A stretch of 47,003 bases of DNA, taken from assembly GCF_009764645.1 (NCBI RefSeq), contig NZ_RWIM01000121.1, positions 1 to 47,003 on the forward strand, read 5' to 3'. Origin of the DNA: Pseudomonas sp. PB106. GTDB lineage: Bacteria; Pseudomonadota; Gammaproteobacteria; Pseudomonadales; Pseudomonadaceae. Shown here one piece after another: positions 1 through 8,114 of this stretch (position 1 is the stretch's first letter; each line of letters begins with the position of its first letter). Position numbers and translations under genes: made by a program. The notes below the pieces were generated by a model that saw only the letters and a list, made by a program, of their open reading frames with translations, had not been told where the DNA came from and did not search any database.

Positions 1-65
1 ACGCTGCGATCTTTTGATTTTATAAACAGGATCAAAAGATCGCAGCGTGCCGCAGCTCCTACACG
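1..65. repeat. REP-type palindrome (GCTGCGATCTTTTGAT family), cut by window edge
   Basis: Positions 1-18 and 31-48 are perfect 18-base inverted arms around a 12-base loop, followed by GCCGCAGCTCCTAC. The same family recurs at 21746-21845 and at the right end of the window. It starts a few bases beyond the stop codon of the peroxidase gene and may act as its terminator or mRNA 3' stabiliser (inference). The left part of the element lies outside the window. Confidence 0.75.
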
Positions 66-72
66 GATCGCG

Positions 73-633
73 TCAGGGTTTGAGGGGTTTCGAGGCGATA
101 GCCTTTTCAATCGCGGCGATAAACTCCGGATCATCCGGTTTGGTCAGGCTGGAAAAATTGGCAATGACCTTGCCCTGCCGATCGATCACGTATTTATAGA
201 AATTCCACTTCGGCGCACTGCTCTGTGCCGCCAGCACCTGGAACAGATGGGTGGCGTCATCGCCACGGACTTTCTGCGGCTCGGTCATGGCGAACGTCAC
301 GCCGTAGTTCGCGTAACAGACCTTGGCGGTCTCGGCGCTGTCCTTGGATTCCTGCTTGAAGTCATTGGAAGGCACGCCGAGCATTTCCAGGCCCTGCCCT
401 TCGTAGCGCTTATGCAGCGCCTCAAGACCTTCGAACTGCGGCGCGAAACCGCAGAAGCTGGCGGTGTTGACCACCACTAAAGGCTTGTCAGCGTACTGCT
501 GGCACAAATCGATCGAGTCCTTGGCCCGCAACTTCGGCAGCGAGCCTTGCAGCAGTTCAGGACAGTCAGCGGCCTGGGCCAGGCCAGTCAACGCCATCAG
601 CAACGCGGGAACAGCACACCAGCGCATGAGCAT
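73..633 (-). CDS. exported glutathione-peroxidase-like thiol peroxidase
   Basis: A 186-residue member of the glutathione peroxidase family, which reduces hydroperoxides with a reactive cysteine. An N-terminal hydrophobic stretch ending LTGLAQAA looks like a Sec signal peptide, so the protein is probably periplasmic. The peroxidatic cysteine lies in NTASFCGF (C61), a likely resolving cysteine in [11 protein letters not shown] (C106), and the Trp-Asn pair in KWNFYKY (W143, N144). The usual PCNQF motif reads PSNDF here, so the tetrad Gln is replaced by Asp. I chose the ATG at 633 because an AAGG lies 9 nt upstream; an ATG at 642 has its AAGG immediately adjacent and is less likely. It is last in a minus-strand set with a MarR regulator, an MFS exporter and a small membrane peptide, which suggests a peroxide or electrophile response (inference). 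Confidence 0.85.
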   Translation of the reverse strand: MLMRWCAVPALLMALTGLAQAADCPELLQGSLPKLRAKDSIDLCQQYADKPLVVVNTASFCGFAPQFEGLEALHKRYEGQGLEMLGVPSNDFKQESKDSAETAKVCYANYGVTFAMTEPQKVRGDDATHLFQVLAAQSSAPKWNFYKYVIDRQGKVIANFSSLTKPDDPEFIAAIEKAIASKPLKP

Positions 634-687
634 GTCGAACATCCTTGAGCAGTCGTCAGGCTTCGACGTTACTCGCCACGCTCGCTT

Positions 688-810
688 CTAGCAAATGCTC
701 ATGCCCAATTGCATCAGCGCCAGACCGCCCCGCTGCCAGCCCCACCACACCAGCGCCAGCAGTGCGGCGCCGAGTACGCTGATGACCATGCGCGGCCAGA
801 ATCGACTCAT
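688..810 (-). CDS. 40-residue single-span membrane peptide, unknown function
   Basis: A short frame starts MSRFWPRMVISVLGAALLAL and ends MQLGMSIC. Its ATG overlaps the TGA of the upstream MFS gene in an ATGA junction (807-810), which argues for translational coupling and a real gene. The peptide has one hydrophobic segment (about residues 8-24), a basic N-terminus, and tryptophans at the membrane edge (WWGW). Its stop lies about 55 nt before the peroxidase start. I do not recognise a named family. It could be a small partner of the transporter, but no function is shown. Confidence 0.7.
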   Translation of the reverse strand: MSRFWPRMVISVLGAALLALVWWGWQRGGLALMQLGMSIC

Positions 811-2015
811 GCGGCGCTCGCAGCGGCTTGCAGACGCGCGACCGGACGCTCGCGCACCGGCCAGTTCAACGCAGCCGCCAACACGCTCAGAAGAATCGCC
901 ACCTGCCAGATCAAGTCATAACTCCCGGTACGGTCATACACCACCCCGCCCAGCCAGCCGCCGAGGAATGAACCGAGCTGATGGAACAGGAACACAATCC
1001 CGCCGAGCATGGACAAATTGCGCACGCCGAACAAGGTCGCCACCGTACCGTTGGTCAACGGCACCGTCGACAGCCACAAGAAACCCATCGCCATACCGAA
1101 CAGATACGCCGACGTGGTGGTCACCGGCAGCCATAAAAACAGCACGATCACCACAGCACGCAGCAGATACAAACCGGTTAGCAGGCGCGGTTTCGACATG
1201 CGCCCGCCGAGCCAACCGGCGGTGTAGGTGCCGAAAATATTGAACAGCCCGATCAACGCCAATACCGTGGTGCCGACGCTGGCCGGCAAGTGCTGATCGA
1301 CCAGATAGGCCGGCAGATGCACACCGATGAACACCACTTGAAAACCACAGACGAAGAAACCGAACGCCAGCAACCAGAATCCCGAATGCGAGCAGGCTTC
1401 GCGCAGTGCCTCGGACAGCGTTTGTTCATGGCCGAGCAACGGCAGCGGCTTGTCCTTGAGCATGCTCACCAATGGCACGATCAGCGCCACCAACAAGCCC
1501 AGCACCAACAATGCCGCCGACCAACCGAGCCAACCGATCAGCCCAAGCGTACCCGGCAGCATGGCGAACTGGCCGAACGAACCGGCAGCGCTGGCAATGC
1601 CCATGCCCATGCTGCGCTTCTCTGGCGGCACGGCCCGGCCGACGACGCCAAGGATCACCGAGAACGAAGTGCCCGACAGGCCGATACCGATCAACAAACC
1701 GGCGCTCAGCGACAGCGTCACCGCCGAATCCGACAAGCCCATGCACACCAGGCCCACGGCGTAGAGGACTCCGCCGATCAAAACCACTTTCGCGGCGCCG
1801 AAACGGTCTGCCAGCGCGCCGGTAAACGGCTGCGCCAGACCCCAGATCAGGTTTTGCAAAGCGATGGCGAAGGCAAACACCTCACGACCCCAGCCAAACT
1901 GCGCACTCATCGGTGACAGAAAAAGTCCGAAGCCATGCCGCACGCCCAAGGACAACGCAAGAATCAGCGCACTGCCGACCAACACCCAACCGCACGTACG
2001 CCACATCGATGTCAT
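807..2015 (-). CDS. MFS transporter
   Basis: A 402-residue major facilitator superfamily protein with about 12 hydrophobic segments. The loop after the second segment carries GALADRFGAAK, the usual MFS signature region (GxLaDrxGrkr). The overall look is that of the bacterial antiporter/efflux or oxalate/formate-like branch, and the substrate cannot be read from sequence. The start ATG at 2015 has a GGAG 7 nt upstream. A perfect 16-bp palindrome (2031-2046) lies just ahead of the ribosome site, and a near copy precedes the MarR gene, so repression by that MarR protein is likely. The gene overlaps the downstream 40-residue peptide gene by 4 nt. Confidence 0.88.
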   Translation of the reverse strand: MTSMWRTCGWVLVGSALILALSLGVRHGFGLFLSPMSAQFGWGREVFAFAIALQNLIWGLAQPFTGALADRFGAAKVVLIGGVLYAVGLVCMGLSDSAVTLSLSAGLLIGIGLSGTSFSVILGVVGRAVPPEKRSMGMGIASAAGSFGQFAMLPGTLGLIGWLGWSAALLVLGLLVALIVPLVSMLKDKPLPLLGHEQTLSEALREACSHSGFWLLAFGFFVCGFQVVFIGVHLPAYLVDQHLPASVGTTVLALIGLFNIFGTYTAGWLGGRMSKPRLLTGLYLLRAVVIVLFLWLPVTTTSAYLFGMAMGFLWLSTVPLTNGTVATLFGVRNLSMLGGIVFLFHQLGSFLGGWLGGVVYDRTGSYDLIWQVAILLSVLAAALNWPVRERPVARLQAAASAA

Positions 2016-2030
2016 TATTATTCTCCAGTC

Positions 2031-2046
2031 GCGGGTATATACCCGC
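2031..2046. promoter_or_regulatory. putative MarR operator upstream of MFS gene
   Basis: The sequence GCGGGTATATACCCGC is a perfect 16-bp palindrome, 15 bp before the MFS start codon. It matches the site at 2477-2492 at 15 of 16 positions. Two copies, each ahead of one gene of a regulator/exporter pair, fit autoregulated MarR control (inference). Its central TATATA could also act as part of a -10 element. Confidence 0.7.
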
Positions 2047-2068
2047 TTGAGCTCGGAAAAACCGGCGG

Positions 2069-2473
2069 TTACGCCAGTTCATCCAGCAATTTGAGCAAGG
2101 TTTCACGCTTCTCGGCGCCCAGTCGATCAATCAACCGTTGCTGCGCCGCTTCCCACGCCGGCAGTGCATCCGCCAGGCGTTGCGCACCGGTTTCGGTGAG
2201 CCGGACAATGCGGTTGCGCATGTCTTCGCCCTCGGCCAGGGCCACCAGCCCTTCGCCTTCCAGTACCCGCAAGTTACGCCCAAGGGTGCTGCGGTCCAGG
2301 CCCATGGCTTCGGCCAGTTCGGAAATGCTTGGCTGATCGAGACGCTGCAGATTGCACAGCAAAGAATACTGGGCAACGTTGATCCCGAAGCCATCGAGAG
2401 CGCCGTCGTAATGCCTGCTGACGCCACGAGCGGCGCGACGCAGGTTGGTACACAAACACTGAGAATCAAGCAT
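2069..2473 (-). CDS. MarR-family transcriptional regulator
   Basis: A 134-residue winged-helix regulator. The helix-turn-helix is recognisable in SISELAEAMGLDRSTLGRN, followed by the wing region LEGEGLVAL and a C-terminal dimerisation helix. Cysteines at positions 6 and 8 near the N-terminus recall thiol-sensing MarR/OhrR proteins, and a peroxidase is encoded in the same set, so redox sensing is possible but unproven. No Shine-Dalgarno is visible before the ATG at 2473. An operator begins 3 nt upstream, and a promoter-like TTGATT-N17-TATACA would place the transcript start at about the A of the ATG, suggesting a leaderless mRNA. Confidence 0.88.
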   Translation of the reverse strand: MLDSQCLCTNLRRAARGVSRHYDGALDGFGINVAQYSLLCNLQRLDQPSISELAEAMGLDRSTLGRNLRVLEGEGLVALAEGEDMRNRIVRLTETGAQRLADALPAWEAAQQRLIDRLGAEKRETLLKLLDELA

Positions 2474-2476
2474 GAT

Positions 2477-2492
2477 GCGTGTATATACCCGC
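2477..2492. promoter_or_regulatory. putative MarR operator over marR promoter
   Basis: GCGTGTATATACCCGC differs at one position from the perfect palindrome at 2031-2046 and lies 3 nt upstream of the regulator's ATG. It covers the likely -10 of the gene on the minus strand, so binding here would give autorepression (inference). Confidence 0.65.
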
Positions 2493-2555
2493 GACTGTGT
2501 TAAATCAAGTTACAGATGAGTTTACCCAAGAATATTGGCCGCCTGTCATACCGCT

Positions 2556-2645
2556 ATCGCTGGCAAGCCAGCTCCCACAGGGATTTGAGGAGTCCACAAA
2601 GTCTGCATCCACCCAAATCATTGTGGGAGCTGGCTTGCCAGCGAT
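2556..2645. repeat. REP pair (GTGGGAGCTGGCTTGCCAGC family)
   Basis: Inverted arms lie at 2556-2581 and 2622-2645, each a Pseudomonas REP reading GTGGGAGCTGGCTTGCCAGC from its outer end, with about 40 bases between them. The element lies downstream of cobS at the end of the cobalamin operon and upstream of marR. No tyrosine transposase (RAYT) that could mobilise such elements is present in the window. Confidence 0.85.
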
Positions 2646-2672
2646 GAGGCCACCTCAGTCAGCAAAAGTCGG

Positions 2673-3404
2673 TCAGACCAGCGCCAACCCCACCATCACC
2701 CCCATCTCCGACAACTCCAGCAACGCCCCCGCCGTATCACCGGTCGTCCCGCCCAGCCGCCGCATCATCACCCTACGCAGCCAGACAAACACTGCGAGCG
2801 AAATCACCAGTGCCACAACCGCGTGAAACCCGGCAATCAGCAAGCAGCCCAGCGCACTCGCCCCGAGCACCTGCCAGCCAGTCTTACGCGGCAGATGATC
2901 GGCTAGCGCCTGCCCCAACCCACCGGCACGCACATACGGCGTGGTCAGAAACAATCCCAGTAACGCCGCCCGCCCAAGTACTGGCACGATAATCAACATC
3001 AGCCCATGCGCTTGCTCGATCAACGCCAACAGCGCCGCAAACTTGAGCAGCAACACCAGCACCAGCGTCACCACCGCAATCGGCCCGCTGCGCGGATCTT
3101 TCATGATCGTCAGGGTGCGCTCGCGGTCACCAAAACCACCGAGCCAGGCATCGGCGCTGTCGGCCAGACCGTCGAGGTGCAAGGCGCCGCTGAGCAACAC
3201 CCACACCGTCAACAGCAATGCCGCATGCAACAACAACGGCGCGCCGGCCAGCGCAAGATTCAGCGCCCAGAGAATCACGCCGAACAGCAAGCCAACCAGC
3301 GGATAGAACAGCAGCGAACGACCCATCTGTTCCGGCTCAGGCATGCCCGGCAGACGAATCGGCAAACTGCTTAGAAATTGCAGGGCGATCCACAGCGGCA
3401 ACAT
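2673..3404 (-). CDS. cobS: adenosylcobinamide-GDP ribazoletransferase (cobalamin synthase)
   Basis: A 243-residue integral membrane enzyme (CobS; CobV in P. denitrificans naming) that joins adenosylcobinamide-GDP to alpha-ribazole(-phosphate), the last assembly step of cobalamin. Visible family marks are ALHLDGLADSADAWLGG, with the metal-binding Asp residues, and MKDPRSGPIAV, set among several hydrophobic spans. Length fits the family (about 245). The start ATG at 3404 (MLPLWIAL) is preceded by AAGGAAGG at good spacing. It lies one nucleotide beyond the cobC stop, so the two are coupled. It is the last gene of the riboswitch-controlled operon. Confidence 0.93.
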   Translation of the reverse strand: MLPLWIALQFLSSLPIRLPGMPEPEQMGRSLLFYPLVGLLFGVILWALNLALAGAPLLLHAALLLTVWVLLSGALHLDGLADSADAWLGGFGDRERTLTIMKDPRSGPIAVVTLVLVLLLKFAALLALIEQAHGLMLIIVPVLGRAALLGLFLTTPYVRAGGLGQALADHLPRKTGWQVLGASALGCLLIAGFHAVVALVISLAVFVWLRRVMMRRLGGTTGDTAGALLELSEMGVMVGLALV

Positions 3405-3405
3405 G

Positions 3406-3981
3406 TCAGTGACCTTCCTTGAGCGAACCGTCAACCTCGACCGTCAGTGCAAACAGCGCACCGTGAGCGACTTCGACATTGAGCAGTTGTTCACGCGGCA
3501 ACCCCCGCGCCTGCGCCAACAACAAACGCATCACACCGCCATGACTGACCAGTAAAACCCGTTCGCAAGCATAGGCAGCGTGCAGCCGCGCAATGGCAGC
3601 CTGGACGCGCGAGGAAAAATCACTGACCGCCTCACCCTGCGGCGGAGTAAACGCATACGGGTCAGCCCAGAACAACCCCAAGGCCTCGGCATCGGTCTCC
3701 ATCAACGCCACCGCGCTCTGCCCTTCCCACGCGCCGAAGTGCAGCTCTTGCAGATCCTTGTCCAACTGCACGGGCAGATTCAGTTGCTCACCGAGCTCAG
3801 CGGCAAACCGCGCACAACGCTGCAACGGCGAACTGACAATTCGATCCCACGGCCCGCCATCCACCACCGCCGCACGCATTTGCGCCCAGCCGTTTTCGGT
3901 CAGCGCATCGTCGAGACTGCCGCGCAAGCCGCCACCGAGTTCAGTCTCACCGTGACGCAGCAGATCCAGGCGCAAAGTCAT
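3406..3981 (-). CDS. cobC: alpha-ribazole phosphatase (histidine phosphatase family)
   Basis: A 191-residue histidine phosphatase of the phosphoglycerate-mutase fold. The phosphorylated histidine is in LLRHGET near the N-terminus, and the second histidine is in VSHGG near residue 148. In the cobalamin pathway this enzyme removes phosphate from alpha-ribazole-5'-phosphate or adenosylcobalamin-phosphate. The start is fixed by the ATGA overlap with the cobT stop at 3978-3981; the longer open frame upstream is read-through of the opposite frame of cobT. Its place between cobT and cobS supports the specific role over a generic phosphatase. Confidence 0.88.
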   Translation of the reverse strand: MTLRLDLLRHGETELGGGLRGSLDDALTENGWAQMRAAVVDGGPWDRIVSSPLQRCARFAAELGEQLNLPVQLDKDLQELHFGAWEGQSAVALMETDAEALGLFWADPYAFTPPQGEAVSDFSSRVQAAIARLHAAYACERVLLVSHGGVMRLLLAQARGLPREQLLNVEVAHGALFALTVEVDGSLKEGH

Positions 3982-5033
3982 GCCGGGCGATCCGCCACCG
4001 CCGCTTCGGCGAACGTCGCCATCTGCCCGTGCAGGTCGCAGGCCAGACGCAACAGCGGCACCGCCAACGCCGCGCCACTGCCCTCGCCCAGACGCAGACC
4101 GAGTTCCAGCAACGGCTCGGCCTGCAGGGTCTCTAACACATGGCGATGGCCCGGCTCGGCGCCACGATGGCCGAACAACAGCCACTCACGGCATGCCGGA
4201 TTCAAACGCACCGCGACCAGCGCCGCGACCGTGCAGATGAAGCCGTCGACCAACACCGCAATACCTTCCTGGGCGCACGCCAGATAGGCACCGACCAACG
4301 CCGCAATTTCGAAACCACCGAGGTTGAACAGCGTCTGCAGTGCATCCCCACGCTGGGCCGCGTGCAACGCCAATGCCCGTTCGATCACTTGGGCTTTATG
4401 GCTGACGCCCTCGGCATTCAAACCCGTGCCCGGGCCAGTCAGATGCGCCACCGGGCAATCGAGCAACGCGCAGGCCAGCGCACTGGCCGCCGTGGTGTTG
4501 CCGATGCCCATTTCACCGCCGATGAACAACTGCGCGCCGGCCGCTTGCGCTCGTAGCACGCTATCACGACCCGCGTGCAACGCCAGTTCGCCCTGAGCCT
4601 GGGTCATCGCTGCGCCCTGGACAAAATTCGCCGTGCCCGCGCCGATGTTCAAGTGACGCACTCCCGCCAGGTTCAGCGCGGGATTAACGGTGCCCAGATC
4701 GACCACTTCCAGCTGCGCGCCGAGCTGACGCGCCAGCACGCTGATCGCCGCCCCGCCGCTGACAAAGTTGAGCAGCATCTGCGCGGTGACTTCCTGCGGG
4801 AATGCCGAAACACCTTCCGCGACCACGCCGTGATCGCCAGCAAAAATCGCGATCCAGATTTCTTTGAGCGTCGGCTTGACCTGCCCTTGTAGGCCGGCCA
4901 GTTGCACCGCCACCGACTCCAGTTGCCCCAGCGAACCCGCCGGTTTGGTCAGTTGCTGTTGGCGCGCCGCGGCTTGCGCAACGATATCGGCATCCACCGC
5001 TTTGCACGGATTGAGCCACCAGGTTTGGGTCAT
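3978..5033 (-). CDS. cobT: nicotinate-nucleotide:dimethylbenzimidazole phosphoribosyltransferase
   Basis: A 351-residue enzyme (CobU in P. denitrificans naming) that transfers phosphoribose from nicotinate mononucleotide to dimethylbenzimidazole, giving alpha-ribazole-phosphate. Family marks are FAGDHGV near residue 65, GEMGIGNTT in the middle, and [10 protein letters not shown] near the C-terminus, which carries the catalytic-base glutamate known in this family. Length is typical. It overlaps cobU upstream and cobC downstream by 4 nt each (ATGA). Together with bluB in the same operon it provides the lower ligand of cobalamin. Confidence 0.95.
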   Translation of the reverse strand: MTQTWWLNPCKAVDADIVAQAAARQQQLTKPAGSLGQLESVAVQLAGLQGQVKPTLKEIWIAIFAGDHGVVAEGVSAFPQEVTAQMLLNFVSGGAAISVLARQLGAQLEVVDLGTVNPALNLAGVRHLNIGAGTANFVQGAAMTQAQGELALHAGRDSVLRAQAAGAQLFIGGEMGIGNTTAASALACALLDCPVAHLTGPGTGLNAEGVSHKAQVIERALALHAAQRGDALQTLFNLGGFEIAALVGAYLACAQEGIAVLVDGFICTVAALVAVRLNPACREWLLFGHRGAEPGHRHVLETLQAEPLLELGLRLGEGSGAALAVPLLRLACDLHGQMATFAEAAVADRPA

Positions 5034-5551
5034 AACGCAGGTCCTTTCAGAGTCAGGGGCAGGCCGGCGACGGTCAGCACGACACGTTGGCAGCGCTCAG
5101 CCAGAGCTTGATGCAGCCAACCGGCTTCATCGACGTAGCGGCGAGTCAATTCGCCCAGCGGCACGACACCCATTCCGGTCTCGTTGCTGACAAAAATGAT
5201 TTCACCCGGCAGCGACGCCAGGCATTCGAGCAGGGCTTCACGCTCGGCGGCGAGGCGTTCGGCATCGTCGAGCATCAGCAGATTGGTCAGCCACAGAGTC
5301 AAACAATCGACCAGCAGGCAGCGCTCGGCGCCGGCGGTTTCGCGCAGGACACGGGCCAGTTCCAGGGGTTCTTCGATGAGCGCCCATTCGGCTGGGCGAC
5401 GGGCGCGGTGATGGGCGACGCGGTCGCTCATTTCGCCATCGAGCGGTTGGCTGGTGGCGATGTAAGTGACTGTGAGATTGCTGTCGCTGGCGAGTTTCTC
5501 CGCCAGGCGGCTTTTGCCGGAGCGGGCGCCGCCGAGGATCAGTTGGAGCAT
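5030..5551 (-). CDS. cobU: bifunctional adenosylcobinamide kinase / guanylyltransferase
   Basis: A 173-residue enzyme (CobP in P. denitrificans naming) that phosphorylates adenosylcobinamide and then transfers GMP to it. The N-terminal P-loop GGARSGKS is followed by DCLTLWLTN and [11 protein letters not shown], both characteristic of the family. The start ATG at 5551 (MLQLILGG) gives the family length. A longer frame upstream runs into the REP pair and is not used. It overlaps cobT by 4 nt and is separated from cobQ by a 122-bp gap with a REP pair. Confidence 0.94.
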   Translation of the reverse strand: MLQLILGGARSGKSRLAEKLASDSNLTVTYIATSQPLDGEMSDRVAHHRARRPAEWALIEEPLELARVLRETAGAERCLLVDCLTLWLTNLLMLDDAERLAAEREALLECLASLPGEIIFVSNETGMGVVPLGELTRRYVDEAGWLHQALAERCQRVVLTVAGLPLTLKGPAL

Positions 5552-5587
5552 GGGGACATCCTGAAAATTATGGGTTGAGACGACTGG

Positions 5588-5659
5588 CGCTATCGCGAGC
5601 AGGCTCACTCCTACAAGGGAACGCGGTCAACTGTGGGAGCGAGCTTGCTCGCGAAGAGG
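5588..5659. repeat. REP pair inside cob operon (mixed arms)
   Basis: Inverted arms at 5588-5613 (reading GTAGGAGTGAGCCTGCTCGC on the minus strand) and 5631-5659 (reading GTGGGAGCGAGCTTGCTCGC on the plus strand) flank a short spacer. The arms belong to two subtypes. The element fills the only sizeable gap of the cobalamin operon, between cobQ and cobU, and could affect expression of the distal genes (inference). Confidence 0.85.
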
Positions 5660-5673
5660 CCGGCGCAGGCAAC

Positions 5674-7125
5674 TCAAATCCCGCAGAGCTGACGCAACAG
5701 ATCAGTATCCAGATGCTTCTCCACCAGATCCGCCAGTCGCTCGATATCGCGCTCGCGCAAGCCGTGGTAATCCACCTCCTGCACATCGCTCAACCCGGCC
5801 CAGCGCAACAGCGCCGCACTGGCCGCCGGCGATTCGAACAAGCCATGCAGATAGGTGCCGAACACTTGGCCATCAGCACTCTGCGCACCGTCACAACGAC
5901 CGTCGTCCAGATACACCGCCGCATTCTCCAGCGCCGATCCAGTCGTCACGCCGGCATGAATTTCATAACCACTGACCTCGGCATCTTCCAGCGCCAGCCG
6001 CCCACGCACATTGCGCAGCTGCTTCTCGGCTTCAAGGCTGGTTTCAAACGCCAACAAGCCGAGACCTGCGCTGGAACCCGGCGCACCTTCGAGGCCGAGG
6101 GGATCATGCACCTGCTCACCGAGCATCTGCAGACCACCGCAAATCCCCAGCACTTTGCCGCCGTAACGCAAATGCCGACTGATCGCCGCGTCCCAGCCAT
6201 TGGCACGCAAATACGCCAGATCGCTGCGCACGCTTTTCGAGCCCGGCAGAATGATCAGATCGGCAGCCGGAATCGCCTGCCCCGGCCCGACAAATTGCAG
6301 GTCGACCTGCGGGTGCAGACGCAGCGGATCAAAATCGGTGTGGTTGCTGATGCGCGGCAACACCGGCACCACCACTTTCAGCACTTGCTCAGCCTTGTCG
6401 GTCTGACGCTGATCGATGCCATCCTCGGCCTCCAGATGCAGATCCATCACATACGGCAGCACGCCCACCACTGGTTTGCCGGTGCGTTCTTCCAACCAGT
6501 CGAGCCCCGGTTGCAGCAAGGCGATGTCACCGCGAAAACGGTTGATGATGAAACCTTTGACCCGCGCCTGTTCGCTCGGCGAAAGCAGTTCCAGCGTGCC
6601 GACCAGATGGGCGAAAACCCCTCCACGATTGATGTCGGCAATCAGCAACACCGGGCAGTCCACGGCTTCGGCGAAACCCATGTTGGCGATGTCGCCGGCA
6701 CGCAGATTGATCTCGGCCGGCGAGCCTGCACCTTCAACCATTACCAGCGGGTAGGCGGCGCTCAGTCGCTCGTGAGACGCCAGAACAGCTTTCATCGCAA
6801 TGGCTTTGTAGTCGTGATACGCCACGGCATTCATCGACGTCACCGCGCGACCGTGAATGATCACTTGGGCGCCGGTGTCGCTGTTCGGTTTGAGCAGCAC
6901 CGGGTTCATGTCGGTGTGCGGCTCAAGAAACGCCGCTTGCGCCTGCACCGCTTGCGCACGGCCGATCTCGCCACCGTCCGCCGTCACCGCGCTGTTGAGC
7001 GCCATGTTCTGCGGTTTGAACGGCACGACCGCCACACCCTGACGGGTTGCCCAGCGGCACAGCGCCGTGACCAGTGTGCTTTTACCGGCATCGGAAGTGG
7101 TGCCTTGCACCATCAACGTGGTCAT
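5674..7125 (-). CDS. cobQ: cobyric acid synthase (glutamine-hydrolysing)
   Basis: A 483-residue enzyme that amidates four side chains of adenosylcobyrinic acid a,c-diamide using glutamine and ATP. The N-terminal half is the dethiobiotin-synthetase-like ATP domain ([15 protein letters not shown]-loop; [14 protein letters not shown] appears in the variant [14 protein letters not shown]). The C-terminal half is a class I glutamine amidotransferase with the nucleophile cysteine in [11 protein letters not shown] (about residue 336) and the histidine in YLHGLFES. Length fits the family. It overlaps cobD by 4 nt (ATGA at 7122-7125). Confidence 0.95.
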   Translation of the reverse strand: MTTLMVQGTTSDAGKSTLVTALCRWATRQGVAVVPFKPQNMALNSAVTADGGEIGRAQAVQAQAAFLEPHTDMNPVLLKPNSDTGAQVIIHGRAVTSMNAVAYHDYKAIAMKAVLASHERLSAAYPLVMVEGAGSPAEINLRAGDIANMGFAEAVDCPVLLIADINRGGVFAHLVGTLELLSPSEQARVKGFIINRFRGDIALLQPGLDWLEERTGKPVVGVLPYVMDLHLEAEDGIDQRQTDKAEQVLKVVVPVLPRISNHTDFDPLRLHPQVDLQFVGPGQAIPAADLIILPGSKSVRSDLAYLRANGWDAAISRHLRYGGKVLGICGGLQMLGEQVHDPLGLEGAPGSSAGLGLLAFETSLEAEKQLRNVRGRLALEDAEVSGYEIHAGVTTGSALENAAVYLDDGRCDGAQSADGQVFGTYLHGLFESPAASAALLRWAGLSDVQEVDYHGLRERDIERLADLVEKHLDTDLLRQLCGI

Positions 7126-8114
7126 GGGTTGTCCTTGGTGAAAGCGATTAAAGCCTGTTCCAGACGCGCCTCTTCAGCCGCGTCAGCCGGCAGGCCAAAG
7201 CGCAGGCTGCTGTTATGCGTGAAGAGGCGCAGAAGAATGCCGCGCCGAGCCATGAATTCGTACAGCGCTGGCGCTTGATCGGTGATCAACCACTGAAACA
7301 ACGCGCAGCCGCCCTGCGGTTTGAAGCCATAACGTTCAAGCAACATCGCCAGCCGTTCGCTTGTTTCTTCGCTGCGAATCCGCTGGCGTGTGTGGTTTTC
7401 AGTATCTTGCAGACACGCATGACCCAGCACCCGCGTCGGCCCGCTCACTGCCCACGGCCCGACCTGTTCGGCGAGTAACCTGAGCAACTTGCGCTCGGCC
7501 AGTACAAAGCCCAAACGCACGCCGGCGAGGCCAAAAAACTTGCCGAATGAACGCAACACGATCAGCCCGACCTGATGCGCATGAGCCGCCAGGCTCAGAT
7601 GCGGCGTGTTGTCCATGAACGCTTCATCGACCACCAGCCAGCCACCGCGCTGCGCCAGGTGCGCATGCCAGTCGAGCAGCCGCGCCGGGGTCAGGCTCAG
7701 GCCGGTCGGATTGTTCGGATTGACCACGACCAGCACGTCGATGTTATCCAGATAGAACTCGACTTCCTGCTCCAGCACTTCGCGCACGATGTAGCCGCTA
7801 CGACGCCAGGCCTCGGCGTGTTCGGCATAGCACGGCGACAGAACACCAACCTTGCCGGCCCGACGCAGACGCGGCAGCAATTGGATGGCCATTTGCGAAC
7901 CGGCGACCGGCAGCACCTGCCCCGCGCCGTAGTAATCGCACGCGGCCTGCTCCAGACCATCATCGGTTTCCGGCAAGCGTGCCCAAGCGCGCAGCGGGAT
8001 GTCCGGGATCGGGAATGGCCACGGCGCCAGACCGCTGGACAGGTCGAGCCAGTCGGCCTCGGCAATGCCGTAATCGAGTGCAGCCTTGCGCAACCGGCCA
8101 CCGTGCTCAAGCAT
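7122..8114 (-). CDS. cobD: threonine-phosphate decarboxylase
   Basis: A 330-residue PLP enzyme of the aminotransferase class I/II fold (Salmonella CobD; called CobC in P. denitrificans). It makes (R)-1-amino-2-propanol O-phosphate, the linker of the nucleotide loop. Family marks are VVNPNNPTG near residue 131, VVDEAFMD near residue 161, and [15 protein letters not shown], where the lysine holds PLP. The start overlaps the cbiB stop by 8 nt, and the gene ends in an ATGA overlap with cobQ. A general histidinol-phosphate aminotransferase is the alternative call, but context decides for cobD. Confidence 0.92.
   Translation of the reverse strand: MLEHGGRLRKAALDYGIAEADWLDLSSGLAPWPFPIPDIPLRAWARLPETDDGLEQAACDYYGAGQVLPVAGSQMAIQLLPRLRRAGKVGVLSPCYAEHAEAWRRSGYIVREVLEQEVEFYLDNIDVLVVVNPNNPTGLSLTPARLLDWHAHLAQRGGWLVVDEAFMDNTPHLSLAAHAHQVGLIVLRSFGKFFGLAGVRLGFVLAERKLLRLLAEQVGPWAVSGPTRVLGHACLQDTENHTRQRIRSEETSERLAMLLERYGFKPQGGCALFQWLITDQAPALYEFMARRGILLRLFTHNSSLRFGLPADAAEEARLEQALIAFTKDNP

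Noticed and set aside
5575..7278. 567-codon open frame opposite cobQ
   Set aside because: It begins inside the REP pair between cobU and cobQ and shows only reverse-strand bias.
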